NCBI GenBank assembly: GCA_902806085.1
Contig: CADCVH010000011.1
Coordinates: forward strand, 1-54,724
Source of the DNA: an uncultured Rubrobacteraceae bacterium
Lineage (GTDB): Bacteria; Actinomycetota; Rubrobacteria; Rubrobacterales; Rubrobacteraceae
Length of the DNA: 54,724 bases
Direction of reading: 5' to 3'
The position numbers and the translations under genes were made by a program. Each line of letters begins with the position of its first letter. Within the stretch, counting starts at the first letter, position 1. This document shows, in pieces, positions 50,836 through 54,724 of the stretch. Under the pieces are notes generated by a model, which searched no databases, was not told where the DNA came from, and worked only from the letters and a program-made list of their open reading frames with translations.

Positions 50836-51321
50836 ATGGCTGACAGGAACCAGGAACTCGTTACCCCGGAAGGATTGGAGAAGCTCCAACAGGAGCTAGA
50901 CCACCTGACGGGCGTGCGGCGCAAGGAGATCGCGGACCGCATCAGGCAGGCTCGGGAGTTCGGGGACATCTCCGAGAACTCCGAGTACGACGACGCGAAG
51001 GCCGAGCAGGGGCTTCTGGAGCGCAGGATCAGCGAGATCCAGCGCCGCGTCCGCAACGCGAAGGTCGTGGATCCCTCCCAGGTCGGCACCGACTCGGTGG
51101 ACCTCGGCACGCGCGTCACGCTGCGGGTCGTGGACGGCGGCCAGGAGCGCACCTTCCAGATCGTGGGCGCCAACGAGTCGGACCCGGGGAGCGGCAAGCT
51201 CTCCCACGCCTCGCCCGTCGGCCGCGCCGTGCTGAAGCGCAAGGTCGGCGAGAAGGTCACGGTCTCCACCCCGCGCGGCGCCACGGAGTACGAGATCGTC
51301 AACGTCGAGGTGGCGAGCTAA
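50836..51321 (+). CDS. greA: Transcription elongation factor GreA
   Basis: A 161-residue GreA that rescues backtracked RNA polymerase. The N-terminal coiled coil (VTPEGLEKLQQELDHLTGVRRKEIADRIRQAREFGDISENSEYDDAKAEQ) contains the tip D-x-x-E-N acidic residues; the C-terminal domain VTLRVVDGGQERTFQIVG...SPVGRAVLKRKVGEKVTVSTP is complete. Very strong consensus promoter with a nearly absent leader. Confidence 0.96.
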   Translation: MADRNQELVTPEGLEKLQQELDHLTGVRRKEIADRIRQAREFGDISENSEYDDAKAEQGLLERRISEIQRRVRNAKVVDPSQVGTDSVDLGTRVTLRVVDGGQERTFQIVGANESDPGSGKLSHASPVGRAVLKRKVGEKVTVSTPRGATEYEIVNVEVAS

Positions 51322-51354
51322 CCCCACCGGCTCCGGTACCCTCGAATCTATTCG

Positions 51355-51360
51355 TAAACT
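51355..51360 (+). promoter_or_regulatory. Leaderless -10 of lysS
   Basis: TAAACT ends seven bases before GTG 51368; no ribosome site precedes it. Confidence 0.6.
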
Positions 51361-51367
51361 ACCCTGA

Positions 51368-52843
51368 GTGGAGCGACGCATGGGCGAGACCGGCATCCCC
51401 GTACCCCTTTGGGCGGAGAGGGTGGCCGACGGGTTGGGCAGGGGCCCGCACGTGGTGGTCACCGGCATCAGCCCCTCGGGCAACATCCATAACCTGCGCG
51501 AGGTGCTCGTCGCCGAGGCGGTCGCCAACGCCCTCAGGGCCCGCGGCGAAGAGGTCCGCTTCGTCTTCCACGCGGACACCATAGACCCCTTGCGCAAGGT
51601 CGCCCCCGGCGTCCCGGCGAGCTTCGAGGAGTTTTTCGGCCACAGCCTCTCCCGCGTCCCCGACCCCAAAGGCTGCCACGCCTCCTACGCCGAGCACTTC
51701 CTCGTCCCGTTCGAGGAGGCGCTGCGGGAGATGGAGATGGAGATCGAGGTCCTCCGCTCGCACGAGCTCTACGAGTCCGGCGTCTATACCGAGGTCACGC
51801 GCGAGGCCGTCGAGCACACAGACGAGCTGCGCGCCATCCTGCAGGAGGCGAGCGGTCGGCGGATGCCCGAGCACTGGTCGCCGTACCTGCCGCGCAGGAC
51901 GGGCGGGCGACTGACCGGCGCCCGCGTCCTCGAACACGTGCCCGCGGAGCACAGCGTCGTCTTCGTGGACGAGGACGGCTTCGAGGAGGCGGCGAATTAC
52001 TCGAACGGGGAGGGCAAGCTCGGCTGGCGGGTGGAGCTCGCCGCGCGGTGGAAGGCCTTGGGCGTCACGTTCGAGCCGTTCGGCAAGGACCACACCAGCC
52101 GCGGCGGCTCGACCGACACGGCCGACAGGATGTCCCGCGAGGTGTTCCATTACCCGATCCCGGGCCGCTACGAGTATGAGTGGATCTCCATAAAGGGCCA
52201 GGGCGCGATGAGCTCCTCCAAGGGCATAGTCTTGCTTCCCGAGGACCTGCTCAGGATCATGCCCCCCGACGCCCTGCGCCGGATGATGCTCGGCCGCGAC
52301 CCCGCCCGCGCCCTGGAACTGGACCTGTGGGAGGGCTTTCCCCGCTTTATGGACGAGTTCAACGCGGAGACCGGGGGGAGCGAGGTGCCCTTCAACCACC
52401 TCGCGCTCGTCGCCCAGACGGTGGGGGAGGACGTCGAGGCGGCGGCCTCGATGCTCCGGCGCGGGGGCTACGAGGCCGCGGCCGGTGACCCCGAGAAGCT
52501 CGCCCGGGACCTCCGCTACGCCCGCAACTGGGCGAGGGATTGGGCGCCGGAATCCATGCGGATCGGGCTTTTGGAGCCGGGGGCGTCGCGGGCGGCCGCG
52601 GCCGGGCTCGACGCGGAGCAACGCGAGTACCTGGCCGCCGTGACGGAGAAGATCGGGCCAGAGATGGACGGGGACGAGGTGCAGGACCTGCTCTACTCGA
52701 CGGCCGTCGGGCGGGGGCTCAAGCCGAAGAAGGCCTTCGCCGCCGTCTACGGGGTCCTGCTCGGGAAGACGAGCGGGCCGAAGGCGGGGCCGTTTATCGC
52801 GGGGCTGCCGCCGGAGGAAGTGCGCGAAAGGTTCTCCGTGTGA
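51368..52843 (+). CDS. lysS: Class I lysyl-tRNA synthetase
   Basis: A 491-residue class I LysRS. It has the class I signature SPSGNIHNL (HIGH-like, about 36-43) and MSSSKG (KMSKS-like, about 281-286), not the class II motifs 1-3. The core continues with CHASYAEHFLVPFEEAL, GWRVELAARWKALGVTFEPFGKDHTSRGGS and ends with an alpha-helical anticodon-binding domain. Most bacteria use class II LysRS; class I is archaeal-type and occurs in scattered bacteria. GTG at 51368 with a leaderless -10. It sits between greA and clpC, the position held by class II lysS in Bacillus. Confidence 0.95.
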   Translation: MERRMGETGIPVPLWAERVADGLGRGPHVVVTGISPSGNIHNLREVLVAEAVANALRARGEEVRFVFHADTIDPLRKVAPGVPASFEEFFGHSLSRVPDPKGCHASYAEHFLVPFEEALREMEMEIEVLRSHELYESGVYTEVTREAVEHTDELRAILQEASGRRMPEHWSPYLPRRTGGRLTGARVLEHVPAEHSVVFVDEDGFEEAANYSNGEGKLGWRVELAARWKALGVTFEPFGKDHTSRGGSTDTADRMSREVFHYPIPGRYEYEWISIKGQGAMSSSKGIVLLPEDLLRIMPPDALRRMMLGRDPARALELDLWEGFPRFMDEFNAETGGSEVPFNHLALVAQTVGEDVEAAASMLRRGGYEAAAGDPEKLARDLRYARNWARDWAPESMRIGLLEPGASRAAAAGLDAEQREYLAAVTEKIGPEMDGDEVQDLLYSTAVGRGLKPKKAFAAVYGVLLGKTSGPKAGPFIAGLPPEEVRERFSV

Positions 52844-53143
52844 GACGGGACACCGAAGGGCGAGGGGCGCGGAAGTAAGCTGGGGGCAGTGCGATGGAAG
52901 GACGGGCGGGTCTTGCGCGGCACAAGGGATAGCGCTCAGAGCGTAAAGTGCGATTCGCGTCCGAACTACCGCGTTATCGCCTGTATACTTTGGTGGCGGA
53001 GGCCGGCAAGAGGAGAAAGTCATTTCGAAAGGCAAATTTTTAGATATGTGTAATCCAGAGGTATCATACGGTCGTATACAAAAGCAAACCGTCCCTATAC
53101 CCGATGCCGTGAAGATCCCTCGGAGCGGAGGAGGATCCCGCTG
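52844..53143 (+). promoter_or_regulatory. clpC upstream region with a candidate operator and leader frame
   Basis: An extended -10 (TGTATACT, hexamer 52984-52989) starts a likely leader. An inverted repeat GTATnnnACnGTnnnATAC lies at 53061-53079. A short frame open from about 53022 (ATG 53046) ends at TGA 53142-53144, overlapping the clpC ATG. Its codons are A/T-richer than genes here, so coding is doubtful; CtsR and CIRCE boxes were not found. Confidence 0.45.
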
Positions 53144-54724
53144 ATGTTCGAACGATTCACGGAGCGGGCCCGCAAGGTCGTGGTGCTCGCGCAGGACGAA
53201 GCCCGTCATTTCAACCACAATTACATAGGCACCGAGCACCTGCTCCTCGGCCTCCTTCGCGAGGACGAGGGCGTGGCCGCCCAGGCGCTCTCCTCCCTGA
53301 ACGTGACCCTCGATGAGGTGCGCGAGCAGGTCGAGAGCATCGTCGGCTACGGCGAAGAGGGAACCGGGGCCCAGGCGCCGTTCACCCCGCGCTCGAAGAA
53401 GGTGCTGGAGCTCGCGCTCAGGGAAGCCTTGCAGCTCGGGCACAACTACATAGGCACCGAGCACATCCTGCTCGGCCTCGTGCGCGAGTCCGAGGGTGTG
53501 GCGGCCCGCGTGCTCTCCAACCTCGACGTCGACCCGGACAAGGTCAGGCGCGAGGTCGTCAGGCGTCTCGGCGGCGGTCGCGGCAGGAGCCGGGGCGGCG
53601 CCGGTGGCGAGGCGGCCGGTGGTCGAGGCGGGGCCGAGGCCAAGCGGCCCAAGACCCGCCAGCTCGACCAGTACGGGCGGAACCTCACGGCGTACGCCGA
53701 GGAGGAGAAGCTCGACCCGGTTATCGGGCGGAGCGACGAGATCGCGCGCATCATGCAGATCCTCGTGCGCCGCACCAAGAACAACCCGGTCATCATCGGC
53801 GAGCCTGGGGTCGGCAAGACCGCCATCGTCGAGGGGCTGGCCGAGGAGATCGCCGAGGACCGCGTCCCCGAGATGCTCGCCAACAAAGAGGTCTACACGC
53901 TCGACCTCGGGGCGCTCGTCGCGGGCTCCAAGTACCGCGGTGAGTTCGAGGAGCGGCTCAAGAAGATCATGAAGGAGATCACCGACCACGGCGACATCAT
54001 CCTGTTTATCGACGAGATCCACAACCTCGTCGGCGCGGGTGCGGCCGAGGGCGCCATCGACGCGGCTTCCATCCTGAAGCCGGCGCTGGCGCGGGGCGAG
54101 ATCCAGGTCATCGGCGCCACGACCATCGACGAGTACCGCAAGTACGTCGAGAAGGACAAGGCGCTCGAGCGGCGCTTCCAGACCATCCAGGTCGGCGAGC
54201 CCTCCGTCGAGGAGACGGAGCTCATCCTCAAGGGCCTGCGCGAGAAGTACGAGGAGCACCACAACATAGACATCACAGACGAGGCATTGAAGGCCGCCTC
54301 GCAGCTCGGTGATCGGTACATCGCCGACAGGTTCCTGCCCGACAAGGCCATCGACCTCGTGGACGAGGCGGCTTCCAAGATGAGGATCAAGACCATGTCC
54401 TCGCCGCCTTACTACCGCGAGATCGACGAGGAGCTCACCCAGGTCCGCACGGAGAAGGAAGCGGCCATCGACGGCCAGGAGTTCGAGAAGGCCGCCCGCT
54501 TCCGCGATTCGGAGCGCAAGCTCGTCGCCCAGCGGCGCGAGCTCGAGAAGGCCTGGCGCGAGGGCAGGGTCGAGGAGCAGCGGGTCTCCATCGGCGAGAA
54601 CGAGATCGCCGAGATCGTCTCGATGTGGACGGGCATCCCGGTCAAGAAGATGACCGAGGAGGAGTCCGAGAGGCTGCTCCAGATGGAGGACTCCCTTCAC
54701 GGCCGCGTGGTCGGGCAGAACGAG
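53144..54724 (+). CDS. clpC: ATP-dependent Clp protease ATP-binding subunit ClpC (5' part, runs off window)
   Basis: The first 527 residues of a Hsp100/Clp ATPase. Two N-terminal repeats ([37 protein letters not shown] and the second at [26 protein letters not shown]) are followed by a Gly/Arg-rich linker (about 147-167). The first AAA+ domain has Walker A GEPGVGKT (219-226) and [11 protein letters not shown]. The UVR-like middle region ([34 protein letters not shown]) is characteristic of ClpC. It unfolds substrates for ClpP. ATG with GGAGGAGG. The window ends after GRVVGQNE, at the start of the second AAA+ domain. Confidence 0.96.
   Translation, partial: MFERFTERARKVVVLAQDEARHFNHNYIGTEHLLLGLLREDEGVAAQALSSLNVTLDEVREQVESIVGYGEEGTGAQAPFTPRSKKVLELALREALQLGHNYIGTEHILLGLVRESEGVAARVLSNLDVDPDKVRREVVRRLGGGRGRSRGGAGGEAAGGRGGAEAKRPKTRQLDQYGRNLTAYAEEEKLDPVIGRSDEIARIMQILVRRTKNNPVIIGEPGVGKTAIVEGLAEEIAEDRVPEMLANKEVYTLDLGALVAGSKYRGEFEERLKKIMKEITDHGDIILFIDEIHNLVGAGAAEGAIDAASILKPALARGEIQVIGATTIDEYRKYVEKDKALERRFQTIQVGEPSVEETELILKGLREKYEEHHNIDITDEALKAASQLGDRYIADRFLPDKAIDLVDEAASKMRIKTMSSPPYYREIDEELTQVRTEKEAAIDGQEFEKAARFRDSERKLVAQRRELEKAWREGRVEEQRVSIGENEIAEIVSMWTGIPVKKMTEEESERLLQMEDSLHGRVVGQNE

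Noticed and set aside
51359-54700. Very long minus-strand open frame (over 1,100 codons) opposite lysS and clpC
   Set aside because: It is a GC-bias mirror of lysS and clpC, both of which are unmistakable; the product is low-complexity Leu/Arg/Asp-rich text without domains.

Overview
The window reads as a piece of chromosome from a high-GC, deep-branching actinobacterium, most likely Rubrobacter or a close relative. That placement is inference. It rests on strong G/C third-position bias, frequent GTG and TTG starts, a bacterioruberin-type C50 carotenoid cluster (a pigment known from Rubrobacter), a class I lysyl-tRNA synthetase, and a Firmicutes/Actinobacteria-like order tilS-hpt-ftsH-folP-folK-coaX-greA-lysS-clpC. 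No phage, insertion sequence, CRISPR array or rRNA was seen.

Layout: (1) 1-5.9 kb holds the end of a leucine/isovalerate degradation operon (liuB partial, liuC, liuD). It is followed by a truncated acetoacetyl-CoA synthetase remnant spliced to a lower-GC two-gene sodium:solute symporter unit, then a stub with a copy of part of a biotin carboxylase. (2) 6-14.9 kb holds tRNA-Val, a Roadblock/LC7 protein, long-form ispH, a lone receiver domain, an MFS exporter, a short RTX-repeat protein, a lipoprotein sulfatase and a class V aminotransferase. (3) 14.9-18 kb is the carotenoid cluster crtD-lyeJ divergent from cruF. (4) 18-28.2 kb holds a lone type IV pilin, a flavin reductase, a UbiB-fold protein that has lost its catalytic residues, an arylsulfotransferase-like Tat protein, a large membrane protein, a glyoxalase and a four-gene minor pilin operon. 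(5) 28.3-37.8 kb holds small Zn-binding and membrane proteins, sufU, ychF, a UGA-interrupted selenoprotein, a second RTX-like lipoprotein, a flavin disulfide reductase, an HD hydrolase, DUF429, YihY and a charged stress-type protein. (6) 38-44.2 kb holds betT, a methyltransferase, a Nudix hydrolase, tiny zinc-ribbon and membrane proteins, initiator tRNA, an alpha/beta hydrolase and Asp23. (7) 44.2-54.7 kb is the housekeeping block from tilS to clpC, which runs off the end.

The strongest unusual signals are these. An in-frame UGA at 31281-31283 is followed by a SECIS-like hairpin and a UxxC motif in a GrdB/PrdB-like protein, so annotation would normally split it into two wrong genes. Many genes have a -10 hexamer ending exactly six bases before the start codon, which implies widespread leaderless mRNAs. 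Several tiny genes and dispersed stem-loop repeats sit between the ordinary genes.
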